This document shows, one piece after another, positions 1 to 8,159 of a stretch of DNA of 64,000 bases. Each line of letters begins with the position of its first letter. Position 1 is the stretch's first letter. Below the pieces are notes generated by a model. That model had not been told where the DNA came from. It made no database searches and worked only from the letters and a program-made list of their open reading frames with translations. The position numbers were made by a program, and so were the translations under genes. Origin of the DNA: Undibacterium hunanense. GTDB lineage: Bacteria; Pseudomonadota; Gammaproteobacteria; Burkholderiales; Burkholderiaceae_D. The stretch is from NCBI RefSeq assembly GCF_014284335.1, contig NZ_JACOGF010000018.1, positions 33,263 through 97,262 on the forward strand, written 5' to 3'.

Positions 1-1233
1 CGCAATGGTCTGGTTGGCGAAAGAAGAACTCATGACATACGATGGGTGACCTGTACCGCAACCCAGGTTCACCAGACGACCTTCTGCCAGCAGGATGATG
101 CGCTTGCCGTCAGGGAAAATCACGTGGTCAACCTGTGGCTTGATGTTTTCCCAGGTGTATTGCTTCAATGCAGCGACGTCGATTTCATTATCGAAGTGAC
201 CGATGTTGCAAACGATGGCCTGGTCTTTCATCTTCAGCATGTGTGCATGGCTGATGACGTGGTAGTTACCTGTTGTCGTCACGAAAATGTCGCCATGTTC
301 AGCAGCATATTCCATGGTCACGACGCGGTAGCCTTCCATCGCTGCCTGCAATGCGCAGATAGGATCGATTTCAGTTACCCATACCTGTGCAGACAGTGCA
401 CGCATGGCTTGCGCAGAGCCCTTGCCTACATCACCGTAACCGGCGATAACGGCAACCTTGCCGGCGATCATGACATCGGTTGCACGCTTGATACCATCCA
501 CCAAAGATTCACGGCAGCCATACAGGTTGTCGAACTTGGATTTGGTGACGGAATCATTGACGTTGATAGCAGGGAAAGCCAGTTTGCCATCTTTGTGCAT
601 CTGGTACAGGCGATGTACGCCTGTCGTTGTTTCTTCTGTCACGCCCTTGATTTCTGCCAGGCGTTTGGAGTACCAGGTAGCATCGATAGCCAGGTGTTTC
701 TTGATCGCATTGAACAGGCAGATTTCTTCTTCTGAACCTGGGCTGGCCAATACAGAAATATCTGTTTCTGCACGTGTACCCAGATGCAGCAACAAGGTCG
801 CATCGCCGCCATCGTCAAGAATCATGTTGGAATAGCCGCCGTCTTTCCATTCGAAAATACGGTGGGTGAAATCCCAGTATTCATCCAGGTTTTCGCCTTT
901 AAAAGCGAACACAGGTGTGCCACCGGCAGCAATGGCTGCGGCTGCATGATCCTGTGTGGAGTAAATATTGCAAGATGCCCAGCGTACTTCTGCGCCCAGT
1001 GCCAGCAATGTTTCGATCAGCACGGCTGTCTGGATAGTCATGTGCAGGGAGCCGGTGATACGTGCACCCTTCAGTGGCTGGGTAGCAGCGAATTCTTCAC
1101 GGATCGCCATCAGGCCTGGCATTTCTGTTTCGGCAATGCGGATTTCCTTGCGACCCCAGTCAGCCAGACTCAGGTCAGCAACGAAAAAATCTTGGGAAGC
1201 GGTATTGGATGTGTTTGCTACGACGGCGTTCAT
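1..1233 (-). CDS. ahcY: Adenosylhomocysteinase (S-adenosyl-L-homocysteine hydrolase), 3' end beyond window
   Basis: Splits S-adenosylhomocysteine reversibly into adenosine and homocysteine in the cytosol, clearing the product inhibitor of methyltransferases. The visible 411 codons start at ATG 1233 (MNAVVANTSNT), just after a GGAGG-type ribosome site. A substrate-domain stretch GSLHMTIQTA with the conserved His, the VDGIKRATDV region with the catalytic Lys, and the NAD-binding glycine loop GYGDVGKGSAQ are all present. The reading frame runs off the left edge, so roughly the last 60-70 residues of a normal betaproteobacterial AhcY are missing from view. It is preceded by an SAH riboswitch, which explains its regulation: SAH build-up should raise expression. 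Confidence 0.97.
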   Translation of the reverse strand, partial: MNAVVANTSNTASQDFFVADLSLADWGRKEIRIAETEMPGLMAIREEFAATQPLKGARITGSLHMTIQTAVLIETLLALGAEVRWASCNIYSTQDHAAAAIAAGGTPVFAFKGENLDEYWDFTHRIFEWKDGGYSNMILDDGGDATLLLHLGTRAETDISVLASPGSEEEICLFNAIKKHLAIDATWYSKRLAEIKGVTEETTTGVHRLYQMHKDGKLAFPAINVNDSVTKSKFDNLYGCRESLVDGIKRATDVMIAGKVAVIAGYGDVGKGSAQAMRALSAQVWVTEIDPICALQAAMEGYRVVTMEYAAEHGDIFVTTTGNYHVISHAHMLKMKDQAIVCNIGHFDNEIDVAALKQYTWENIKPQVDHVIFPDGKRIILLAEGRLVNLGCGTGHPSYVMSSSFANQTIA

Positions 1234-1259
1234 CACGCCCTCCTTTCTGATGAAAAAAG

Positions 1260-1332
1260 TAACGTGAGCGCGGTTATGGATATCCCAAGCCTGGCAAAAA
1301 CTCGTAGTTTTCGTCGCAACGCTCCTTGGAAG
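1260..1332 (-). promoter_or_regulatory. SAH riboswitch upstream of ahcY
   Basis: Read on the minus strand, the ahcY leader carries the SAH-aptamer hallmarks in order: CCAAGGAGCGTTGCGAC, then GCCAGGCTTGG, then CCGCGCTCACG. CCAAG pairs with CTTGG, and GAGCG can pair with CGCTC to make the pseudoknot. The element ends about 27 nt before the start codon, so the GGAGG ribosome site lies just downstream. The family senses S-adenosylhomocysteine and switches on SAH recycling genes. The match is by eye to the remembered consensus, not a covariance-model score. Confidence 0.93.
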
Positions 1333-1338
1333 AATTCA

Positions 1339-1344
1339 AGTATA
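1339..1344 (-). promoter_or_regulatory. Probable -10 box of the ahcY promoter
   Basis: TATACT on the minus strand lies about 7 nt before the 5' edge of the riboswitch, where a transcription start would be expected. No good -35 hexamer is visible 16-18 nt upstream, so this is a partial promoter call. Confidence 0.4.
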
Positions 1345-1391
1345 GCGCAGCTCAGGCATTTTTGCTGATTTCTTGCGTTGTCTGGAAAATA

Positions 1392-1410
1392 GGAAAACAC
1401 GCTGTTTTCC
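1392..1410 (-). terminator. Hairpin downstream of the acetyltransferase gene, possible terminator
   Basis: Perfect 8-bp stem GGAAAACA/TGTTTTCC with a 3-nt loop, directly after the GNAT gene on the minus strand. The following minus-strand bases are TATTTTCC, a poor U-tract, so termination efficiency is uncertain. Confidence 0.35.
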
Positions 1411-1420
1411 ACTGGCTCCC

Positions 1421-1882
1421 TCAGCGCAGCAAGTTTTTCTCAAAGCAGACTGCTGCGGAATTGCCTGCATATTTGCCAAAATTGGGAATACGGCAATAGC
1501 CGTGTTTTTCATAAAAGGCAACGGCCCGCTGGTTGACCAGGCGTGTTTCCAAGCGTAAATGACGATAGCCATATTGCCTGGCAGCAGTTTCCAGATGGGC
1601 GAGTACCGCTGAACCCAGACCCAGCGTGTTTGTCCGCGCATACATGCGTTTGACTTCGGCCACGCCTTCTTCCATCGGACGAATAGCACCGCAAGCCAGC
1701 GCCACGCCACTGGCATCGCGTGCCAGCACAAACAAGGCACCCGGCACACGTACATCCTGTACATCAAAGGAAGCACGGCCACTGCTACCGGTGATCACAG
1801 CCAGGCTGGCAGATAATTCTTCCAGCAAGACCTCGGCCTCGGGCAAGGCCGGGTCAACGGCTTCTATATGCAACAGACTCAT
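1421..1882 (-). CDS. GNAT-family N-acetyltransferase
   Basis: A 153-residue single-domain GNAT protein, expected to move an acetyl group from acetyl-CoA to an amine; the substrate cannot be read from sequence. The acetyl-CoA signature is visible as VKRMYA followed by NTLGLGSAVLAHLE (about residues 77-98, with GLG in the R/Q-x-x-G-x-G/A loop), and the later AVAFYEKHGY (120-129) is the usual motif B. ATG 1882 is used. It lies 39 bp downstream of apt on the same strand and may be co-transcribed with it. No signal peptide or membrane segment. Confidence 0.88.
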   Translation of the reverse strand: MSLLHIEAVDPALPEAEVLLEELSASLAVITGSSGRASFDVQDVRVPGALFVLARDASGVALACGAIRPMEEGVAEVKRMYARTNTLGLGSAVLAHLETAARQYGYRHLRLETRLVNQRAVAFYEKHGYCRIPNFGKYAGNSAAVCFEKNLLR

Positions 1883-1921
1883 GCTGACAAACGCTCATCA
1901 CAAATTTTGAATAGGTATTGC

Positions 1922-2464
1922 CTAATGACCATCAAAATTACAAACCGTGTACAAAGGCAAACCACTGTCACGGATAATTTTTGAACCACCCAGTTCGGGC
2001 AGATCAACGATGACTGCGCCCTCCACCACGGTCGCACCCAGGCGCTCCAGCAATTTCTTGCCGGCCATCATGGTACCGCCTGTGGCGATCAGGTCATCAA
2101 TCAGGACTACGCGGTCGCCTTTTTTGCAGGCATCGGCATGCAATTCCACCGTTGCGCTGCCATATTCCAGCTCATATTGCTCAGAAACGGTATGAAAAGG
2201 CAGCTTGCCCTTCTTGCGGATAGGCACAAAACCCAGGTTCAGTTCATAGGCCAGCACAGAACCGATGATGAAACCGCGCGCATCCAGGCCAGCCACGACG
2301 TCAAGCTTTTCATCCATGTAGCGATGCACAAACATATCAATCAGTACACGGAATACCTTAGGATTCTGCAACAAGGGGGTAATGTCGCGGAACATCACGC
2401 CTTCCTGTGGCCAGTTTTCCACCGTACGGATATGTTCTTTAATGTACTCTGATGGATTAAACAT
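1922..2464 (-). CDS. apt: Adenine phosphoribosyltransferase
   Basis: Purine salvage enzyme that joins adenine to PRPP to make AMP, cytosolic. The protein is 180 residues, the usual Apt length. The PRPP-binding loop VLIDDLIATGGT lies at about residues 120-131, and FRDITPLL near the N-terminus and AGLDARGFIIG are typical Apt sequences. The start is taken as ATG 2464 with AAGGA about 8 nt upstream; an in-frame TTG one codon earlier is unlikely. The adjoining acetyltransferase follows on the same strand. Confidence 0.96.
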   Translation of the reverse strand: MFNPSEYIKEHIRTVENWPQEGVMFRDITPLLQNPKVFRVLIDMFVHRYMDEKLDVVAGLDARGFIIGSVLAYELNLGFVPIRKKGKLPFHTVSEQYELEYGSATVELHADACKKGDRVVLIDDLIATGGTMMAGKKLLERLGATVVEGAVIVDLPELGGSKIIRDSGLPLYTVCNFDGH

Positions 2465-2496
2465 CAAGCATGTCCTTCAAATTGAAAAATAACCCG

Positions 2497-4479
2497 CTAT
2501 TTTAACAGCCGCTGCTCTGCTCTAGCGACTGCTTCGGAAGTTCCTCTGACCACGACCACGTCGCCATTCTGCAAAACGATATCATTTTGTTGATCCAGTC
2601 TGGCTTTGCCGCGCCGTATGGCATGGATATCCACCTCCAGCTCACCCAGCTTCAAGTCTGCCAGATTCTGCCCCAGCGCCTTGGCACGTTCGGTCAACAA
2701 TACCGTATGCAGACGTATCTGCATGTTTTCCGGGCTGTCCGCTGCATCGCTGGCACCATGGAAGAAACCACGCAGGGATTCATAACGCGCCTCACGGGCG
2801 GCCTGCACCCTGTGCACCACGCGGCGCAATGGTACGCCCAGCATGACCAGCGCATGGGAAGCCAGCATCAGGCTGCCTTCCATCAATTCCGGCACGACTT
2901 CGGTGGCACCGGCAGACCTGAGTTTTTCCAGATCGACATCATCGTGGCTACGCACAATGACGGGCAGGCTGGGATTCATTTCATTCACAAAATGCAAGAT
3001 CTTCAGCGCTGATGCCGTGCTGGTATACGTCACCACCAATGCCGCAGCCCGGTTGATACCGGCGGCCAGCAGGCTTTCTCGTCTGGCCGCATCACCATAG
3101 GACACATTGACACCCGCAGCCTGCGCTTCGCGCACCCGGTCCGGGTCCAGATCAAGTGCATGATAATCAATATTTTCCTCTGCCAGAATACGCGCCAGGC
3201 TCTGGCCGCTACGACCAAAGCCGGCAATGATCACGTGTTTTTTGGTAGTCATGGTGCGGGCAGCAATCTGGGTCAGGGCCAGGGATTGCATCATCCATTC
3301 ATTGGCCGAGAATTTCATGACGATGACATCCGACTTGGCCAGAATGAATGGGGATATCAGCATGGAAATCACCATCGATGCCAGTATCAACTGCACCAGC
3401 AAGGGATCCACCAGTTGCAGGCCCCCGGCCTGATTCAGCAAGACAAAGCCGAATTCACCGGCCTGCGCCAGACCCAGGCCCGTGCGCAGGGCCACGCTAG
3501 TTGAATTGCCAAATACCCTGGCCAATGCAGCGATGAGTATCAGCTTTAACAATACCGGGCCAGACAATAACAACATGACCAGCCAGAAATGTTCAATCAC
3601 CAGGCGCACATTCAACAACATACCGACGGTGATGAAAAACAGCCCCAGCAAGACATCGCGGAAGGGTTTGATATCTTCTTCCACCTGATGCCGGTATTCG
3701 GTCTCGGAAATCAGCATACCCGCCACGAACGCACCCAGCGCCATGGAGAGGCCAGCCTTTTCGGTCAGCCAGGCAGCACCCAGGGTAATCAGCAAAAGAT
3801 TCAGCATGAACAACTCTTGCGAGCGCCGCTTGACCACGATGCTGAACCAGGTACGCATGATTTTTTGCCCGACCACCAGCAGCAACACCAGTACCACAAC
3901 AGCCTTACCGCTGGCCAGCGCCAGGGTTTTTACCAGGTCAGGTGACTTCGATGCCAGCGCCGGTACCAGGATCAACAAGGGCACCACGGCCAGATCCTGG
4001 AATAACAGCACGCTGATGATTTGCCGCCCGTGCAGGCTTTCCAGCTCCAGCCGTTCTGTGAGCATTTTGGACACAATCGCGGTGGAAGACATGGCCAGCG
4101 CACCACCCAGCGCAAATGAGGCTTCCCAACTGATTCTGAACATGGGGGGCAGCAAGCGACTGGCCAGCCAGCCAAACAACATGCTTGTCAATATGGTCAC
4201 CAGCACCTGCGCCATGCCCAGACCAAATACTGCCTTGCGCATGGCCATGAGTTTGGACAGGGAAAATTCCAACCCTATCGAAAACATCAGAAACACCACG
4301 CCGAATTCGGCCAGCTCATGGGTGACAGCACTTTCTTCTGCCACACCCAGGCCATATGGGCCAATTAAAATACCAACTACCAGATAACCCAGCATGGGCG
4401 GCAGTTGCAACATGCGGAAGCCGACCACGCCCATCACAGCGGCTGCCAGCAATAATAATGTAGTGTCTAGACCTGTCAT
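2497..4479 (-). CDS. Monovalent cation:proton antiporter, CPA2 family (KefB/YbaL type)
   Basis: A 660-residue inner-membrane exchanger of the CPA2 family. About the first 390 residues form the many-helix Na/H-exchanger domain (start TGLDTTLLLLAAAVMG; GPYGLG loop). A cytosolic KTN/TrkA-N domain follows, with the nucleotide-binding glycine motif GFGRSGQ and the acidic VxDxD-like region after it, and a TrkA-C domain ends the protein (VDIHAIRRGKARL). This is the layout of glutathione-gated potassium efflux systems and YbaL; ion and ligand cannot be told from sequence. ATG 4479 is chosen because hydrophobic sequence begins there, although AGGAG is only 2 nt upstream; a GTG at 4539 would add 20 residues. 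Divergent from kdsD. Confidence 0.9.
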   Translation of the reverse strand: MTGLDTTLLLLAAAVMGVVGFRMLQLPPMLGYLVVGILIGPYGLGVAEESAVTHELAEFGVVFLMFSIGLEFSLSKLMAMRKAVFGLGMAQVLVTILTSMLFGWLASRLLPPMFRISWEASFALGGALAMSSTAIVSKMLTERLELESLHGRQIISVLLFQDLAVVPLLILVPALASKSPDLVKTLALASGKAVVVLVLLLVVGQKIMRTWFSIVVKRRSQELFMLNLLLITLGAAWLTEKAGLSMALGAFVAGMLISETEYRHQVEEDIKPFRDVLLGLFFITVGMLLNVRLVIEHFWLVMLLLSGPVLLKLILIAALARVFGNSTSVALRTGLGLAQAGEFGFVLLNQAGGLQLVDPLLVQLILASMVISMLISPFILAKSDVIVMKFSANEWMMQSLALTQIAARTMTTKKHVIIAGFGRSGQSLARILAEENIDYHALDLDPDRVREAQAAGVNVSYGDAARRESLLAAGINRAAALVVTYTSTASALKILHFVNEMNPSLPVIVRSHDDVDLEKLRSAGATEVVPELMEGSLMLASHALVMLGVPLRRVVHRVQAAREARYESLRGFFHGASDAADSPENMQIRLHTVLLTERAKALGQNLADLKLGELEVDIHAIRRGKARLDQQNDIVLQNGDVVVVRGTSEAVARAEQRLLK

Positions 4480-4580
4480 GTCTCCTATTATTGCCGATTT
4501 ATCGCGTTTGAAACCTGCCTTAGGGCAAACAATATTCACTACGTTACAACTGGCAGAGTTCTTGCTTTGCGGATTTCGTT

Positions 4581-4586
4581 TATACT
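4581..4586 (+). promoter_or_regulatory. TATACT, candidate -10 box for the kdsD-lpt-rpoN operon
   Basis: A -10-like hexamer ends only 6 nt before the kdsD ATG, in the 113-bp divergent region shared with the antiporter gene. If used, transcription would begin at or next to the start codon and the message would be leaderless. No matching -35 box is clear. Confidence 0.3.
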
Positions 4587-4592
4587 TCGGGC

Positions 4593-5633
4593 ATGAATGA
4601 ATTCAATGCCCTATCTTCTCGCGACCATGTTGCACCTGTGCGCACGGCTGAAGCCGCACAGCGCGCCCTGAAACTGGCTTGCGAAACCCTGCAAATCGAA
4701 GCCGATGCCCTGCTTGCATTGCAAAAGCGCCTGGGTAACGGTGATGCAGCCGGCTTCACCGAAGCCGTGTATATGTTGTTAGCCTGCCACGGTCGTGTGG
4801 TCGTCTCGGGCATAGGCAAGTCTGGTCATATCGCCCGCAAGATCGCAGCGACTTTCGCCTCTACCGGCACGCCGTCCTTTTTCGTTCATCCAGCAGAAGC
4901 TGCGCATGGTGATCTTGGCATGGTGACACCGCAAGATGTATTTATTGCCATTTCTTATTCTGGTGAAGCATCTGAACTGATGTCCATCCTGCCCATCATC
5001 AAGCGCCTGGGTGTCAAACTGATTGCCATGACCGGCAACCCGGAATCCAGTCTGGGCAAGCTGGCCGATGTACACCTGAACCTGCATGTGGCGAAAGAAG
5101 CCTGCCCGCTGAACCTGGCACCGACTGCCAGCACCACCGTCACACTGGCGCTGGGTGATGCGCTGGCAGTCGCCGTACTGGATGCACGCGGTTTTCGCGA
5201 AGAAGACTTTGCCCGCTCCCACCCTGGCGGTTCACTGGGTCGCCGCCTGCTGACCCACGTCCGCGATGTCATGCGCACCGGCGATGATATCCCGCAAGTG
5301 ACACCAGATACCGGCCTGAAAACCGCATTGCTGGAGATCACCAAAAAAGGCATGGCGATGACCGCCGTAGTGGATAAGGACCAGCATATCGTCGGCATCT
5401 TCACCGACGGTGACTTGCGCCGCCTGATGGATGGCACACGCGACTTTACCCAGTTACAGATTGCCGAAGTCATGCATGACAAGCCACGCCGCATACGACC
5501 AGAACAACTGGCGGTAGAAGCGGTAGAAATTATGGAAACCTATCGCATCAACCAGTTGCTGGTAGCCGATGACCAGGGAAAACTGGTCGGTGCCCTGCAT
5601 ATTCATGACCTGACACGGGCCAAGGTAATCTGA
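4593..5633 (+). CDS. kdsD: D-arabinose-5-phosphate isomerase
   Basis: Interconverts ribulose-5-phosphate and arabinose-5-phosphate, the first committed step toward Kdo for lipopolysaccharide; cytosolic. The 346-residue protein has the standard architecture: an SIS sugar-isomerase domain (VSGIGKSGHIARK, ISYSGEASEL, then SHPGGSLGRRLL) and two CBS domains covering about residues 220-345 (HVRDVMRTGDD and VGIFTDGDLRR). First gene of a tightly packed plus-strand operon; its TGA shares one base with the kdsC ATG. There is no clear Shine-Dalgarno sequence before the ATG. Confidence 0.96.
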   Translation: MNEFNALSSRDHVAPVRTAEAAQRALKLACETLQIEADALLALQKRLGNGDAAGFTEAVYMLLACHGRVVVSGIGKSGHIARKIAATFASTGTPSFFVHPAEAAHGDLGMVTPQDVFIAISYSGEASELMSILPIIKRLGVKLIAMTGNPESSLGKLADVHLNLHVAKEACPLNLAPTASTTVTLALGDALAVAVLDARGFREEDFARSHPGGSLGRRLLTHVRDVMRTGDDIPQVTPDTGLKTALLEITKKGMAMTAVVDKDQHIVGIFTDGDLRRLMDGTRDFTQLQIAEVMHDKPRRIRPEQLAVEAVEIMETYRINQLLVADDQGKLVGALHIHDLTRAKVI

Positions 5634-6169
5634 TGGACAAGGCAAACCAAGTTGCAGCCCATACTGCCGCCACGATCAAACTCATGATATTTGACGTCGA
5701 CGGCATACTCACTGACGGCAGCCTGCATTTCGGCCCGGACGGTGAAATGATGAAAACCTTTAATGTGCTGGACGGCCAGGGCATCAAACTGTTGCAGCAG
5801 GCTGGCATTGCGACGGCCATCATCAGTGCCAGACAATCCGCGATTGTCAGCAAGCGCGCCAGCGACCTCGGTATCACCCATGTGCGCCAGGGCATACACG
5901 ACAAGAAATCGGCCTTCCTGCAATTGCTTGCTGAACTGAACCTGTCTGCCGATGTCTGCGGCTTTATCGGTGATGACATCATCGACTTGCCGATACTGAC
6001 ACGTTGCGGTTTTTCTGCCAGCGTACCGAATGCCCATGCAGAAGTCAGGCAAAGAGTGCACTACGTCACCACGGCCAGTGGTGGCAAAGGTGCGGCACGG
6101 GAAGTCTGCGACTTCATCCTGCACGCCCAGGGCAAATATGAACAGGCCATCGAGGCTTACCTGTCATGA
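5633..6169 (+). CDS. kdsC: 3-deoxy-D-manno-octulosonate 8-phosphate phosphatase
   Basis: Removes the phosphate from Kdo-8-phosphate, giving free Kdo. This 178-residue protein is a capless HAD-type phosphatase: the nucleophile motif DVDGILTDG starts at residue 21, and FIGDDIIDLPIL is the C-terminal metal-binding motif. It overlaps kdsD by one base at its start and lptC by four bases (ATGA) at its end, so translation is probably coupled across the operon. Confidence 0.96.
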   Translation: MDKANQVAAHTAATIKLMIFDVDGILTDGSLHFGPDGEMMKTFNVLDGQGIKLLQQAGIATAIISARQSAIVSKRASDLGITHVRQGIHDKKSAFLQLLAELNLSADVCGFIGDDIIDLPILTRCGFSASVPNAHAEVRQRVHYVTTASGGKGAAREVCDFILHAQGKYEQAIEAYLS

Positions 6170-6816
6170 AACATCATATGACCATAGACCGTTTTCGCAT
6201 CTGGCTGGCAGTCATACTGCTGGGCGTGATGACCCTTGGTACCATCTGGGTGATGGAAGTCATACGCCGGAATGCGAATGATGAACAGAACCGTTCATCT
6301 GCCCGTTCGGCGCCGGATTACTATGTAGAAAAATTCAATTTCATCCGGCTGTCGAATAATGGCAAGGCAAATTACCACATCACCGGTGAACGCCTGATCC
6401 ATCTGCCGCGCAATGACAATATAGAAATTCAACGCCCGCAAATCAACAGCTTTGATGTTGATCGCCCGCCTTTGCATCTGCTGGCTGATCTGGCCGTGGT
6501 GTCGCAAAAATCCACGATGACTACGCCCAAGCGTGAACATGATGAAGTCCGTCTGTATGACAACGTCAGCATGGAAAGACCCGAAGGCCTGAGCTCACAG
6601 TTCATGCGCCTGGAAACCAATTATTTGTTGCTGTTACCCGACGAAGATATTGTCAAAACCGACAAGCCTATCACCGTCAAAACAGGAAAAGTGGACACCA
6701 CCGCCGTAGGTATGGTGGCCAACAATTCCACCCAGCACCTGGCCCTGCTGAGCAAGGTACGTATTCACCTGAAGAAACGTGAACGCGAACCGGCTCCCTC
6801 CACACCATCCAAATAG
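6166..6816 (+). CDS. lptC: LPS export ABC transporter periplasmic protein LptC
   Basis: Bitopic inner-membrane protein that receives LPS from LptB2FG and hands it to LptA in the periplasmic bridge. The 216-residue product has one N-terminal membrane anchor (about residues 8-31) and a periplasmic beta-jellyroll domain containing RLSNNGKANYHITGERL. Sequence in this family is poorly conserved, so position between kdsC and lptA is strong supporting evidence. The C-terminus ends in a short Lys/Arg/Pro-rich tail. Confidence 0.93.
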   Translation: MKHHMTIDRFRIWLAVILLGVMTLGTIWVMEVIRRNANDEQNRSSARSAPDYYVEKFNFIRLSNNGKANYHITGERLIHLPRNDNIEIQRPQINSFDVDRPPLHLLADLAVVSQKSTMTTPKREHDEVRLYDNVSMERPEGLSSQFMRLETNYLLLLPDEDIVKTDKPITVKTGKVDTTAVGMVANNSTQHLALLSKVRIHLKKREREPAPSTPSK

Positions 6817-6834
6817 AGAAAGCGATATTTGCCA

Positions 6835-7395
6835 ATGAAAAATATGAAATTGACACGTTCCCTTGGCCAATGCCTGGGGCTGGCCTGTTTTGCTTTTATC
6901 TACACCCCGGTCAGCGCAGAAAAAGCCGACAGTTTCAAGGAAACCACGATAGAAGCCGGTTATTCTGAAAGCGACGGCAAAACCAGCGTGCGCGTCTTGT
7001 CCAAAGGCGTACAACTGGTGCGCGGCACCCTGGTTGTCAATTCAGAAAAAGCCGTAGTTACCGAAGCCCCGAACGGTGACCAGTTTGTCGTACTGACTGG
7101 TGGCGTCAGCAAAAAAGTCAGCTTCCGGCAAAAACGCGATGGCGGCCCTGACCTGTGGGTAGAAGGTGAAGCTGACCGAGCCGAATACAATCAGACGACA
7201 GAAATCGTCAAGTTCATTTCCAAAGCCAAAGTGCGCTACCTGGAAGGCAAGAAAATCACCCAGGAACAAGAGGGCGAATACCTGTCCTATGACAGTAAAA
7301 ATGATATCGCCATCGGTACCAATTCAACCACTGGCCAGCATGTAGACGGAGCTGGTCGCGTCAAAATCACCCTGCAACCCAAACAGACCAATTAA
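6835..7395 (+). CDS. lptA: LPS transport periplasmic protein LptA
   Basis: Soluble periplasmic bridge protein that forms head-to-tail filaments carrying LPS from LptC to LptD. The product is 186 residues with a signal peptide ending about VSA-EK (residue 28) and an OstA-type beta-jellyroll (YSESDGKTSVRVLSKGVQL onward). ATG 6835 is chosen: an in-frame TTG two codons upstream is unlikely and GAGAAAG lies at a suitable distance; ATG 6844 is a possible alternative. The TAA is followed directly by the lptB ATG. Confidence 0.93.
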   Translation: MKNMKLTRSLGQCLGLACFAFIYTPVSAEKADSFKETTIEAGYSESDGKTSVRVLSKGVQLVRGTLVVNSEKAVVTEAPNGDQFVVLTGGVSKKVSFRQKRDGGPDLWVEGEADRAEYNQTTEIVKFISKAKVRYLEGKKITQEQEGEYLSYDSKNDIAIGTNSTTGQHVDGAGRVKITLQPKQTN

Positions 7396-8148
7396 ATGAC
7401 AGCCACGCCTAGTACCTTGCTCGTCAAGGGATTGCAAAAACGCTATGGCGCGCGCCAGGTGGTGCGCGACGTCTCGCTGGAAGTGAAAAGCGGTGAAGTG
7501 GTTGGTTTGCTGGGCCCGAATGGTGCCGGCAAAACCACCTCCTTCTACATGATCGTTGGCCTGGTGCCATCCGACGCTGGCGATATCACGATTGATGCTG
7601 TCAATATCTCACAATTGCCCATACACCAGCGGGCCGTACTGGGTTTGTCTTACCTGCCCCAGGAAGCTTCGGTGTTTCGCAAGCTGACGGTAGAAGAGAA
7701 TATCCGTGCCGTGCTGGAGTTACAAAAAGATGCCAATGGAAAATTTCTTTCCGAGAAATCCATCGTCAAAAGACTTAATGCCCTGCTGGCCGATTTGCAG
7801 ATTGAAAAAATCCGGGAAAGCCAGGCACTGTCACTGTCAGGCGGCGAACGCCGACGTGTAGAGATTGCCCGTGCACTGGCCACCAACCCGCGCTTCGTCT
7901 TGCTGGATGAACCCTTTGCCGGTGTTGACCCGATCGCCGTGATTGAAATCCAGCGCATTGTGCGTTTCCTCAAGGAACGTGGCATCGGCGTATTGATTAC
8001 CGACCACAACGTACGTGAAACTCTGGGCATCTGTGATCATGCCTACATCATCAATCAGGGGGCCGTATTGGCCAGCGGCAAGCCGGATGACATCATACAA
8101 AATGAATCCGTGCGGCGCGTCTATCTGGGAGAACATTTCCGGATGTGA
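7396..8148 (+). CDS. lptB: LPS export ABC transporter ATP-binding protein LptB
   Basis: Cytosolic ATPase that powers LPS extraction by LptFG. The 250-residue protein has Walker A GPNGAGKTT (40-48), signature LSGGE (147-151), Walker B FVLLDEP (167-173) and the switch histidine in LITDHNV. No gap separates it from lptA. The next gene, rpoN, starts 11 nt after its stop, the usual proteobacterial arrangement. Confidence 0.97.
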   Translation: MTATPSTLLVKGLQKRYGARQVVRDVSLEVKSGEVVGLLGPNGAGKTTSFYMIVGLVPSDAGDITIDAVNISQLPIHQRAVLGLSYLPQEASVFRKLTVEENIRAVLELQKDANGKFLSEKSIVKRLNALLADLQIEKIRESQALSLSGGERRRVEIARALATNPRFVLLDEPFAGVDPIAVIEIQRIVRFLKERGIGVLITDHNVRETLGICDHAYIINQGAVLASGKPDDIIQNESVRRVYLGEHFRM

Positions 8149-8159
8149 CGGGAATCATC

